NCBI GenBank assembly: GCA_029834535.1
Contig: JAQMWT010000493.1
Location: 1 to 55,798 of the forward strand
Origin: Chrysophaeum taylorii
Taxonomy: Eukaryota > Sar > Pelagophyceae > Pelagomonadales > Pelagomonadaceae
Direction of reading: 5' to 3'
DNA length: 55,798 nt
Below the pieces are notes generated by a model. It worked only from the letters and a program-made list of their open reading frames with translations, was not told the origin of the DNA and did no database searches. Position 1 is the first letter of the stretch, and the number at the start of each line of letters is the position of its first letter. The position numbers and the translations under genes are program-made. This document shows, in pieces, positions 18,812 to 27,946 of the stretch.

Positions 18812-19139
18812 GTCAGACAGACTCAACGGATCTTCTTGCTGTGAACTCACCCCAACACGACTTGAGAGAGAGAGCCCCCCGGCGGCGGAAAAACCACCAT
18901 CATCATCTCAATGATTTATTTTCGCGCACTACTAGATCGCGAAAAGCCGCCGCCGCCGCCGGCGCTTCATTCTTCAATGTTGTTACGACCTCAACTCGTT
19001 TTTGCTGCTCGATGATGACATCACCGCCCATGCCTGTGTTGTTGGCACTCTCAGTGCTGACACTAGCAACCTCCGTGACCACAGCAGCTAACATCACGAT
19101 GGCATTCGGTCTTATTCGCAGACTTGGCTTTTACTACTA
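18812..19139. other. cytochrome c1 5' flank with possible tiny gene
   Basis: No domain-bearing gene is visible. A 63-codon minus-strand frame with an ATG at 19094 (MLAAVVTEVASVSTESANNT, ending at 18903) is possible but unsupported. A GTGAGT at 18850-18845 on the minus strand, just upstream of the cytochrome c1 start, could be a donor site of a 5' leader intron. Confidence 0.35.
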
Positions 19140-19905
19140 CTACGCGCGTGCCGTCGTAAACACTTGAAGCCTGGCGCGGAGGTAAGAGTCCTGTTCTCGC
19201 TCGCCGTCGAGAAGAAGGTCCCACTCAAAAAAAAAAGCAACAACGTCCCAGCCAAGACGCCGCGGCAGTCGCGACTGACTCGTAGAGCCGTTCTCAACCC
19301 TCGTTCTTTTCAGATAGTGGGATGGCCCGTCGACTTCGAACTTTGGTGTCGGGTTGCGCCATGTCGAGCGACAATCCCTCTTCGGTCGCGTGCTCGAAGA
19401 CGTGCGTCCAGCCAAAGCGGTCGAGCGCTGTCGCAACGTCTGCGATTGCGACGGCGACGCGTCCGTCGAGACGTTGATGCGTCGCCAGAAGAAGAAGAAT
19501 CTGCCATTGACTTGAGAGCGGGAAGAAGCTCCGGTCGGGCTACTCAAGATTGGAGTGCAACGAGGCAAGGTGGAGCTGCGACGAGTGGCGACCCCATCGA
19601 TGGCATCGAGATCAGTCGCGGCGACGCCGACGGCGAGATCGGCGAAAAAGTTGTGGTCTTTTTTCCAGTCGACGCAGGCAAATGCCCACGCCGTGTTGGC
19701 GAGGCGCGTCGAAGCCTCGAATGCAGAACCGACAAGCGCGTGCGAGGGCCGTCACGCGGCGATCTCGTTGTATGTCGCGGTTTCGGCGGCCTCCAAACTT
19801 GGCGACGCGGTGCGCGGCAGTCGACAGGTTTCGAGCGCTAAATTTGTCGCCTCGAGCTGCGAAGAGTGAAAGTATCGTCTCGGGAGTCGCGCGGCGGCCC
19901 GTCAT
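19140..19905 (-). pseudogene. RAP-domain protein relic
   Basis: RAP proteins bind organellar RNA and act in mitochondria or plastids (family knowledge). Pieces lie in order on the minus strand but in different frames. A start-like block at 19905 (MTGRRATPETILSLFAARGD, then NLSTAAHRVAKFG) is followed by a helical-repeat signature RLANTAWAFACVDWKKD, preceded in its own frame by a TGA. Next come short blocks around another stop, then DVATALDRFGWTHVFEHATE and LSLDMAQPDTK. After one extra A in an AAA run comes the RAP core FEVDGPSHYLKRT, then RLGWDVVAFFFEWDLLLDGE and SYLRARL. At least one stop and three or four frame changes make it a pseudogene, unless several unusual introns are involved. Related low-complexity coding may extend upstream to about 20284. 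Confidence 0.75.
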
Positions 19906-20647
19906 CTGCTTTCCCCACTGTATTTGTTGCCATCGCGGTGCCTCGGCCCCAATAATGGCTCGCGCGCGGCTCGGTCGTGGTTGGCGAGGCAGCGGCGCTG
20001 CGTCTCAGCCCCTTGTCGTCGTCGCGTCGAACCGCGCAACAAGTCTCGACCGTCGTCGAGCCGTCGTTGGTTGCGCGCGCCACCACCACCAGGCAATGGT
20101 CGCATCGCCGGCGACCGAGAACAACGGTCTCGACGATGACGGATGCCGTCTCGACGACGACGGATGCCGTCGCGACTCCTCCGGTTGTTTGCGTGGTCAG
20201 GGATTCGTTGCATCGGCGACTCCGAACGGCGCCGGTCTTCTCTTTTTTAGGCGCGCCACCGGTCGTCGTCTTGGCCTCGATCACCTTCGTTGAGCCACGA
20301 CGGCTTTTGCCTTTTTGGTGGTGGAGCTCGTAGTTCGACGGCGAGTCGTCGTCACGCCGCCTGCGAGTTTTCGTTGTCTCCCAGTCCCCTCGAAGAAATA
20401 ATCGTGGGCGGGTATCGTTGCTGCGCCATTGGCGGCAGGCAGCCAGCCATCTCTCGACGCCAACCCCGAATCGTCTTCGTGGCGCCTTCTTTTTTTGCTG
20501 CTGCTGCTGCTGCTGCGAAGAAGAAGAAGAAGAAGCCTGCGATCCATATTAATCATCTGGAGCTCAGTAGTACTTGACGACGACGACGACGAGGAGGAGG
20601 CAGGTACAAGGCCATGTTTGTCGACGAACGAACATTATTATCGGATC
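19906..20647. other. spacer upstream of the RAP relic, no gene supported
   Basis: A minus-strand frame (about 20284-19838) is rich in Thr and Val (VVVETASVIVETVV) and could be the eroded N-terminus of the RAP relic. TGCTGC and AAG runs lie at about 20497-20535 and GAC/GAG runs at 20577-20600. Nothing else is recognisable. Confidence 0.4.
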
Positions 20648-21598
20648 TTAGAGGTAGGTATTTAGGAGGAGCTCGCGTTTCAATGCGCGGCGGGTGGAGA
20701 GGGCGACGAGGTCGAGGGGGAAGAGGTAGAAGAGGAGGGAGGCGACGCAGTGGAGGAGAAAGCCCAAGGCGAGGGCGAGGGGGTGGGCCGTGGCGGGCCA
20801 GATGCCGACGACGTCGGGGAACCGGCGGCGACCGCGGTCGCAGGCTTGGACGAGGCGGCGCTCGTCGTCGTCGAGGGGGGATAGGGCGTCCGCTTCGAGA
20901 TTGGAACGGACGTTGCGGGGGTTGGAGGACCGGGGGATGACGACGAGGCCCCGGTCGAGGTTCCAGCGGAGGGCGACCTGCTCCGGCGAGCACCGCCGAG
21001 AGCGCGCGATAATCTCGAGTTCGGCGGGGACGCGGCCCTTTCCGAGGGGTCCCCAGGCCACGCAAAGGATCGAGTTGGCTCGACAAAACTCGACGAGGCG
21101 GTCGTTGTGGAACGCGGGATGTGATTCGATCTGGTTCACGGCGCAGGGGGGGTCGAGGCCCAAGAGCGGAGAGAGCTGGGCTTGGTCGAAGTTCGAAACT
21201 CCCAGAGCGCGTACCTTGCCCTCGCGTACGAGGTCGGCCATCCGCGGCCAAACGTCGCGGGCGAAATCGAGAGTCCGGTCGCGAGAAAAGGGTCGGTTTG
21301 GGTACCAGGCGACCGGCCAGTGCAGCAGCAGGAGATCGACGTACGAGGTCTGGAGGTCCCGGAGCGATTCCTCGACGGATTCGCGGACGCGGCGCATCCA
21401 GTCGGGCCAGACCTTGGTTGTGATGAAGAACTCGGGCCGCGGGACACCGCTCGCTGCGATGGCCCGCCCCACGCTCGCCTCGTTCCCGTAGAACCGCGCG
21501 CAGTCGAGGTGCCGCGCGCCGGCCTCGATGCCCCCTAGTATCTCGCGCTCGAGGAGCCGCGACGTCCCGAGCCCAACAACCGGGATAGCTGCTGCCAT
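20648..21598 (-). CDS. aldo/keto reductase with C-terminal membrane segment
   Basis: An NAD(P)H-dependent carbonyl or sugar-aldehyde reductase of the AKR superfamily, 316 residues from the ATG at 21598 (MAAAIPVVGLGTSRL). The upstream open extension has no conservation. The catalytic tetrad is complete: Asp32 and Tyr37 (HLDCARFYGNE), Lys62 (FFITTKVWPD) and His93 (LLLHWPV). Cofactor and barrel motifs follow: ALGVSNF, NQIESHPAFHNDRLVEFC and VVIPRSSNPRNVRSNLEA. Unusually, the C-terminus ends in a hydrophobic stretch of about 25 residues (LALGFLLHCVASLLFYLFP) and a basic tail, suggesting membrane tethering, which is uncommon in the family. It is divergent from the small membrane-protein gene at 21654, with 55 nt between start codons. 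Confidence 0.9.
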   Translation of the reverse strand: MAAAIPVVGLGTSRLLEREILGGIEAGARHLDCARFYGNEASVGRAIAASGVPRPEFFITTKVWPDWMRRVRESVEESLRDLQTSYVDLLLLHWPVAWYPNRPFSRDRTLDFARDVWPRMADLVREGKVRALGVSNFDQAQLSPLLGLDPPCAVNQIESHPAFHNDRLVEFCRANSILCVAWGPLGKGRVPAELEIIARSRRCSPEQVALRWNLDRGLVVIPRSSNPRNVRSNLEADALSPLDDDERRLVQACDRGRRRFPDVVGIWPATAHPLALALGFLLHCVASLLFYLFPLDLVALSTRRALKRELLLNTYL

Positions 21599-21653
21599 AC
21601 GTACCGGTAGATCTTCTTCTTCGCTCCTGCATGCATACGTAACGGAAGTGTTG

Positions 21654-21902
21654 ATGCGGATCTTCGCTGCGCAGGCGCGTCTCTGGGCCATCGCGGGGGG
21701 TCTGTTCGTGTCGGGGTGGGCCGCGAAGAGCTTGGTGTGGCGCGCCGTGTGGCAGCAAGTAGAGAGTTCCAACTCGAAAGCGCACGAGGCGGCGTCCAAG
21801 CAGCTCGCCGAGGCGCGGCGCAACGCGCAGAAATACGGTTTAAAAATTAATTCTGAAGGGGTGAGCCTCGGTGTTGAGAACAAAAGTGTCGAGCGGAAGT
21901 GA
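21654..21902 (+). CDS. small membrane/coiled-coil protein
   Basis: An 82-residue candidate starting at an ATG (MRIFAAQARLWAIAGGLFVS). It has one predicted membrane helix (about residues 10-34) followed by a charged alpha-helix (SKAHEAASKQLAEARRNAQK). This layout resembles small mitochondrial inner-membrane or assembly proteins, but I cannot name a family. The frame continues upstream to 21528 without conservation. Its final 63 nt overlap the 3' end of the convergent mannosidase gene. The shared short spacer with the aldo/keto reductase gives it a plausible bidirectional promoter. Confidence 0.5.
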   Translation: MRIFAAQARLWAIAGGLFVSGWAAKSLVWRAVWQQVESSNSKAHEAASKQLAEARRNAQKYGLKINSEGVSLGVENKSVERK

Positions 21903-23897
21903 GTTGACTTCCTGCTGGAGCAAAAAATAGTACTTCAAGGTTTCGGCGATCCAAAAGGACTCCATCCTGTCGAGAAGATCGCGGCGCGCGGACCGGACGT
22001 TCCCGAGCGACGCGTGGCCGTATTCCGTGCGAAGGAGCCTATCGGTGGCCTCGAAGGCGCGCCAGCCCCACTCCCGGTACTTGTCGTCGCCGCGAACGCG
22101 CAGGAGGTACCACCAGGCCTCGGCGGCTTCGGGTCGGAGGACGTATTCGCGCGTGTCGGTCGCCGACAAGTCGAGGCGGCGTTTTTTGACGCGCTCGGGC
22201 GCGATTTTTGTTGGCTGCTTGTCGTACATGTGCCAGCACGTCGTCGCGATCTCGTCGGCGAGCGCGACGTGTCTTTTTTTCCGGTTTTCGTCCGTTTGGT
22301 ACGTAGACCCCAACGCGAGCCACCCGGCCGTAAAGCACGTCAGGTGTTCCATCGCTGGGTCCCGGGAGAAGGCCGCGCCCCCGCGCCAGTCGAGGTTGTC
22401 CAAAAACAAGCCCTCGTCTCCTCGATACGCGAGCTTGGTCTCGAGGCCGTCGGCGGCCGCGTTGAACGCGTCCCAGAGGAAAAAAGAAGAAGAGGGGGGA
22501 TCTTCTTCTTCTTCTTCTTCGGCGCGCGAATTCCGCCGAAACACCCAGACCTTCAGAAGATACTCGTAAAAGGAGTCCGCCTCGGCACCGAGCGTGATTT
22601 TCCCCGTAGTGGCGCCCACGCACTGGGGGTAGAGCCCCGGCTCGAGCTTGGGCTTGGACCGTATCGTATCGTAAAACGCGAGGGCGTTTTTTGAGAACGA
22701 AGGGTCGCCCGTCAACTCGGCCAAATACTCGAGCTCGAGCTGCGTGGTCCCCGCGTGGGCGAGCGACGCGCAGCCCGACCTCACCGAGGCCCCGAAGGAC
22801 GGCGGGACGAGGCCGGTCGCGTCGATCCTCCCGGCAATTTTTCGGCCCACGACCTTCGCTCTCTCGAGAAAAATAGGGTCTTCCGATAGCGCGTACGCGC
22901 CCAACAGTCCCCCCAGGATCCGGATGGTCGTCTCAAACACCGAGGTCGAGCCGCCCAGCCTCTCCAATTTCGCCTTGAATTCGTCCGACGCGACGTAATC
23001 GCGGCCCTCCCGAAACTCGTCCTCGAGGCCGACGATCCACAGCGTGTCGAGCGAGTCGACGAGAGTCACGGCCGCGTTGAACCCCGCGCTCGCGCCCCTC
23101 CCCGAAACCGGCATGAGGTTGTCTTGCCCCCAGGCCCGCGCCTTGTACCCTGCCCAGCAGTGCCGCACGGCCTCCCGAATAACGCCCCTCCTGCGCGCGA
23201 GCTCGTCGGCGCTCCGAGTTGTCGTCGTCGAAAACTTCGCCTCGACTGTTTTTCGCCGCGGCACGCAGGCGACAACGCCGGGCTTGGGGACCGTGGGCTC
23301 CCTTACCCTCTTGAGCCAGCAGGCGCGCGGGGGGTCGTCGCGGTCCGACGACAAGATCGCCGCGCCGCACAGCGGCTCGGAAGCGCACTTTCGGCAGCAA
23401 GAGTCCCGACTCGATTCCACCTCCAACACGCGGTCCTCGGGCTGCGGTACGACGTCGGTGTCCGCGAGGAAGGTGCACGCCTTGGGCGCGCACGCGATCG
23501 CCCCTAGCTTTGATATTCGCATCTTGGCGCTCTCCTTGAACCAGCACGACCGGGCCCGCGCGTCGCCGAGCGTAGAAACCACCGCGACAACGCACGTCGG
23601 CTCGCGCGCGCAGGCCGCGCAGCACGCCTCGGGAGTCGCGCCCTCGAGCGCGGGGGTCGAAGGACCGGGATCCGCGTAGTCGGTGTCGGCGGCAAAATCG
23701 CAGCTACTGGCAGCAGCTCTAGCTCCTGGTGCCTCGTCATCACGAGCGTCGCGGTTCGCGATCTCGCGCAGAATGGCGTCGAGCGAGGTGCGCATGGCGG
23801 CCGTCTCCGAGGCATCGATGACGCCGGGGGGCTCGCTCACGAGAACCAGGAGCCACGCGAGCCCGCAGAACAGCACAATAACGACGACGGGCGCCAT
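21840..23897 (-). CDS. GH47 alpha-1,2-mannosidase with PAN-like repeats
   Basis: A class I mannosidase that trims Man-alpha-1,2-Man from N-glycans in the ER or Golgi; EDEM-type relatives act in ER-associated degradation (family knowledge). The 685-residue frame starts with a type II signal-anchor (MAPVVVIVLFCGLAWLLVLV). Two cysteine-rich apple/PAN-like modules follow at about 66-140 and 141-210, each with paired CC and CW (PEACCAACAREPTC; DSCCRKCASEPLC). The GH47 domain spans about 235-680. Candidate catalytic residues are Glu322 (STSVFETTIRILGG), Asp441 (LGAEADSFYEYLLK) and Glu590 (RPEAAEAWWYL); the calcium-site Thr is in FVLNTEAHPF. A poly-Glu insert (EEEEEEDPPSSS) sits near residue 460. 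Lectin-like PAN modules on a mannosidase are unusual and could aid substrate binding. Confidence 0.93.
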   Translation of the reverse strand: MAPVVVIVLFCGLAWLLVLVSEPPGVIDASETAAMRTSLDAILREIANRDARDDEAPGARAAASSCDFAADTDYADPGPSTPALEGATPEACCAACAREPTCVVAVVSTLGDARARSCWFKESAKMRISKLGAIACAPKACTFLADTDVVPQPEDRVLEVESSRDSCCRKCASEPLCGAAILSSDRDDPPRACWLKRVREPTVPKPGVVACVPRRKTVEAKFSTTTTRSADELARRRGVIREAVRHCWAGYKARAWGQDNLMPVSGRGASAGFNAAVTLVDSLDTLWIVGLEDEFREGRDYVASDEFKAKLERLGGSTSVFETTIRILGGLLGAYALSEDPIFLERAKVVGRKIAGRIDATGLVPPSFGASVRSGCASLAHAGTTQLELEYLAELTGDPSFSKNALAFYDTIRSKPKLEPGLYPQCVGATTGKITLGAEADSFYEYLLKVWVFRRNSRAEEEEEEDPPSSSFFLWDAFNAAADGLETKLAYRGDEGLFLDNLDWRGGAAFSRDPAMEHLTCFTAGWLALGSTYQTDENRKKRHVALADEIATTCWHMYDKQPTKIAPERVKKRRLDLSATDTREYVLRPEAAEAWWYLLRVRGDDKYREWGWRAFEATDRLLRTEYGHASLGNVRSARRDLLDRMESFWIAETLKYYFLLQQEVNSLPLDTFVLNTEAHPFRINF

Positions 23898-23954
23898 ACT
23901 TCATCCAACAACGGTTTGTTAACGGAATTGCTTTATTTTTCGGCTCCAGCTCGA

Positions 23955-23968
23955 TCATCATCGCCTTC

Positions 23969-23999
<31 letters not shown>

Positions 24000-24015
24000 T
24001 GTCTCTCTCGAAAGA
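23955..24015. repeat. (CT)n microsatellite
   Basis: An interrupted CTCTCTCTGT-type dinucleotide tract between the mannosidase start and the 3' end of the next minus-strand gene, in the mannosidase 5' flank. Confidence 0.8.
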
Positions 24016-24042
24016 AATAAATATGAAGCACGGCAAATATCA

Positions 24043-24369
24043 TCAGGAGAGGCTCGCCTCGACGAGGCGCACCCTCTCGTCGGCGTGCGTGAAGACAAAG
24101 GTCTCGTCCTCGAAGTCGCCGTCGGCCTCGAAGGTGTCCCGCACGAATTCCTTGGCCGCCTGCGCAGCCTTGCAAGCCGAAGAGAAGAGGCCGAGAACCG
24201 TCGCGCCCTCGGGCGACTCGTGGAGTACGACATAGCACTTGCGCCTCGGCGCGCGCTTCCGCTTGGACACCTTCGGACGAAACGCGAATTGCATTCTGCT
24301 CGACGGTTGTTGCGAAGCCGGACCCATGACGTCACGCGAAGGGTTCAGGGTTATTATTATTAGTGCCAT
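24043..24369 (-). CDS. small hypothetical protein
   Basis: A 108-residue frame starting at an ATG (MALIIITLNPSRDVMGPASQ), with Met15 as an alternative start. A basic patch (RPKVSKRKRAPRRK) precedes a compact alpha/beta-looking core (CYVVLHESPEGATVLGLFSS, then AAQAAKEFVRDTF) and an acidic end. I recognise no family. The balanced composition of the core, unlike the arginine/serine-rich shadow frames, favours a real gene. It lies upstream of the mannosidase on the same strand, 145 nt away. Confidence 0.5.
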   Translation of the reverse strand: MALIIITLNPSRDVMGPASQQPSSRMQFAFRPKVSKRKRAPRRKCYVVLHESPEGATVLGLFSSACKAAQAAKEFVRDTFEADGDFEDETFVFTHADERVRLVEASLS

Positions 24370-25851
24370 CTGTTTTCGTCAAAACAAACACGGTGAGCTT
24401 GATCGTCGAAACGGAAATTGGATGTCCGAAAAGGCACTTTTCGGCCACGAGACCTTCGTCTCCAGACAGGAGGTACTAACAAGAGATTGACGGAAGACGC
24501 GGCCGCGAACTATGTTGCGTCTGCTCTACGCGGGCACCGAGGAGCTCGCGCACGCCTCAGTCTTTCTCGCGTGATTTTCATCATCAAAAAGAACGGCGTC
24601 GTGGTTCGGATTTTTTTCGGTAGCTGTGCGACGACGACGTACGCACGCACCGAGTGCCGAAGACATCCGTGAACCCCTACGCTCGACGAAGTTGTACCGA
24701 CCGCCGGAGAAAGATTTTTCTGCGACACCTTCCTCGGCAGATGATTGCCATCCTTGGGCGCGCGCCTCCAAACGTGTCCCCGCGGTTCCTCGCATTTCGC
24801 GTACGTCCGTGGTCTCAACAATGCACCCTGCGAATTCAACATTTTGACAACGACCTGGTACTCCCTCGCTCGAAACCGCGACAACTGGCGACAAACTCGT
24901 CCTCAATCCTCGTCGGTCTCATCGCCCAGCAAAGTTGTCGACGAGAGATGTTGATGTCGATAGTCTCCAGGCCGAGGCGCTCGAGGAGGGTTGAATTCTT
25001 GATATAATGTTGCCGGTCTGGCGAACTGTGCGTGAAAGCTAAAATAACCTCTGTGAGGCACCATGAATGATTCCGCACCGTGAAGGAGGATGGCGAGGAA
25101 GACGCCGAGATACGCAGCTCGCTTGGCTCGAGCAGGGACGTATCTCGAGGAAAGGACGTGGCGACGGAGCGCACCGAAAGCCGCTGCCGCCTTCTTCGGA
25201 CAAAAAGAGTCAACGGGTCACCACAGTAGCGAGAAAGTACCGAGCCCAGGACGTCGGGACCACGGGGATATGACCCCCGTCACCTACGACCAAGTCGGAG
25301 AGGTCGGCACCATCGTAGGTTGGCGGGTCATAAAAGAGAATGCCTGGCTTGGCAACGAACAGTATCTCGACTCTTTCCCTGCTGCTTGGCGGCGGCGGCG
25401 GTCACCGACGTGGACTTCCATACCCCATCTGGCAACGTGCTGGATGAGACAGAGCTTTTTATACTCGTGGAGCTACAGATCAGCAGCGGGGCGTTTGGGT
25501 TTCTGGAGGGAGGGAGGGTTTTGGCGTGCGGACGGTAACCACGAGGAAGGAAGCCTTGCGGGTGCACACCTCGAGTGCTAAGGGCTCACCGAAGTCGCGC
25601 TTGGGCCCTGGGCATGCCCCTCGTGCGTCGCGGCGGGTCGTCGCGTTCCTGAAAATAAGGGTATATAAAAATGAAATTATAACTCCTTCGTAGAAAGGAG
25701 GCGGTCCGCGCTTAAATAGTGGACACTTACACTCAACTTCGTCGTCAACTTCCTTTTGTGCGCCCCCCCAACCAGCCTGCCGTATGAACCCCGTCCCGTC
25801 GTCGTTTGCCCATAAACAAACAAAGAAACAAAGAAACTCGAGAACACACGT
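24370..25851. other. intergenic region with repeat relic
   Basis: Nearly 1.5 kb without a supported gene. It carries one copy of a dispersed repeat (24801-24929). A plus-strand frame at 25090-25581 of about 163 codons has no recognisable domain and a mixed composition. The last 150 nt before the tyrosinase start are AT-rich and probably hold its promoter. Confidence 0.5.
24801..24929 (+). repeat. dispersed repeat, copy A
   Basis: This 129-nt stretch aligns over its whole length with 49766-49899 (shared blocks include TTCAACATT, GACAACTGGCGAC and CTCATCGCCCAG). Both copies can be read on the plus strand as a related peptide with FNILT and NRDNWR. It is probably a coding fragment of a mobile element. 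Confidence 0.6.
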
Positions 25852-26028
25852 ATGTGTATGTATCTGAAAAGAATTTTAATATTCGCCACAGCGTTGATAT
25901 TTTGGCGTGCGCACGATATGAGGAGGAGGCAGACGCGGCGGCGGCCCGTGGTGGTGCTCGCGTTGAGCATCGGCGCCAGCGTGGTGTTGATGGTCGCGCG
26001 GACGAAAGCCTGGGTCCCGCCGTTGTTC

Positions 26029-26061
<33 letters not shown>

Positions 26062-27924
26062 TCGTCTCAAAGTGAGGGTCGGATCGAGGCCGTCAACGCG
26101 TACGGGACCCACGACGGGTTCAAGGGAGCGGGGTCCGCGTACCCGAGCTTTGCCGGTCGCCTGGTTGTCGAGCCGTACCGCGAGACGACCTTGAGTTACG
26201 TGGGGACGAAGGTTCCGCGGCGATGGGTTCTCCGGCGGATCCGGACGATCGAAGGGAAGGACGAAGGCGAGGCGCGGACGGGACCGGAAGATTCCGCGGA
26301 ATGGGCGATGACGCTCGAAGAGCTCGGGGACTATGTGGTGAGCGCGTTTTTTGATAAAACCAAAGTCGTCGAGACGTCGATCGTGTGTCGGTACGTGCGG
26401 CGCGAGATCCGGGACCTCTCGAAGGCGGACGTTCGGAAGTACTTTGGGGCGTTCAAGATTCTGATGGACGTCGACGCGACGACGGGTAGACGGCTGTACG
26501 GGCCCGAGTACCGCAGCCTAAACTATTTCGTCGAGATTCACTTGAATTTGGCAGGGAACGCCAGGCTCGACAAACTGCACGACGGCCTGGGGTTCGCGAC
26601 GCAGCACATGGCACTCACGGCAGCGTGCGAGCGGTCGCTCCAGACCGTCGACCCGTCGATCGCCGTTCCGTACTGGGACTACACTCTGGATCACCACGTG
26701 GCCAATCAGGAAACCGGGAGAGAAGTGGAGGTGCTGTGGTCGCAGCCGGTGTGGGGTGACGACATGTTCGGAACAGCGACGGGAAAATACAAAACGATGG
26801 AGACCGGCACTTTCGCGTACACGTTGATTCCGAAAAACGGGACGGCTGCCGTGCGGTCTCCGTACGGATACCTGCGTGCTCCCTGGAACTGCAACAAGGA
26901 TCCCTATTTGCTGCGGAGCCACAGCTTCTGCGGCGTGCAGTACGAGTGGGGCGACGGGTCGCTGACGACGCTCCCGACGCCGACGAAAACGACGTGGCCG
27001 TCGTGCGCCGTGCACTGGGACTTTACGTTTCGTGTCCACTCCCTCTACGAGTGGATATGGGCCGCCGGCTACTCGCCGCACGGACCCGTGCATTTTATGA
27101 TTGGGGGTTATACGCACTGCGGGGACTTGAAGAAACGATTCCCGGCGCTGGATCCGGAATATCCGAACAAAAACGGCGAGGTCGTCGACGCGCGCAACAA
27201 GAGCATGATCCTGGGCGTCCTCAAGCAGATGAGCGTCGTGTTTCCGAAAACTTTGTGGCGCACGAACCTCGTCGAATACCCGAGGTACTGCAGCGACGAC
27301 ACGCCGCAAGAGGAGTGCCACATGATCTGCTATCGTCCCGCGAGCGACGAAGGATTCCGAGAGTTCGCGACCACGTCTGGGGCGTCGAATCTTTTTGGGA
27401 GGTGGATCGACGACATCCCCGATGACCTCAAGGGTCAGTTTCTGGAGATGATATGCACCACCCCCTGGACCCCCGGCGAGCAGCTCGAGGCGGCCTCCCC
27501 GATCGACCCGTCCTTCTGGCCGATCCACCCGACGATGGACCGTCTCCTCGCGTGGAAGCGGATCGTCCAGCCCTTTCGCGAACCGGCGTGGCAGAATGTC
27601 TCGGGGGAAACAGTATACTGCGCGTCGTCGTCGTCGTCGTCGTCTCAGAACTGCGAGGGCCACCACCCGTGGGACCTGACGTACTTCGAAACGACGACGA
27701 CGAAAAAAAGTTCCGTCGGGGGGACCTTCGCGACCGCCCGGCTGACCAACGCCGAGCTCTACGAGGCGGCGGACCCCTTCGACTACAAGCTCCCCTTTGT
27801 CTACGATTCGTTTGCCTGGAAACACTGCGACGAAGAGGGCCACTTCTTCGGCACCATCGGTCCCAACGCCTCCGGCTCGGTCCCCAACACCTTCCACCAC
27901 CATGATGTAGTAGGTGTAGAATAA
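25852..27924 (+). CDS. tyrosinase-like copper oxidase, membrane-anchored
   Basis: A type-3 copper protein related to tyrosinases and polyphenol oxidases, which oxidise phenols (family knowledge; substrate here unknown). The frame has 690 residues. A basic N-terminus and one hydrophobic helix (VVVLALSIGASVVLMVA, about 33-49) suggest a signal-anchor; a run of threonines follows. CuA ligands are His230 (EIHLNLAG), His243 (KLHDGLGF) and His252 (ATQHMALT), followed by the hallmark PYWDYT. CuB ligands are His410 and His414 (HGPVHFMIGG) and His559 (SFWPIHPTMDRLL). All six histidines are therefore present. A large insert separates the two sites and holds many cysteines. Met3 (25858) is an alternative start. 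The stop is 22 nt from the stop of the convergent formin gene. Confidence 0.9.
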
Positions 27925-27946
27925 GCGATCATCAGTTGGAGGAGGT

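Noticed and set aside
19164..20293. Plus-strand frames of 225 and 247 codons over the RAP relic
   Set aside because: Arg-rich shadows. The minus strand carries ordered RAP motifs that explain the conservation.
26518..27903. 461-codon open frame antisense to tyrosinase
   Set aside because: The opposite strand encodes the copper-site motifs. The antisense product is Arg/Val-rich and featureless.
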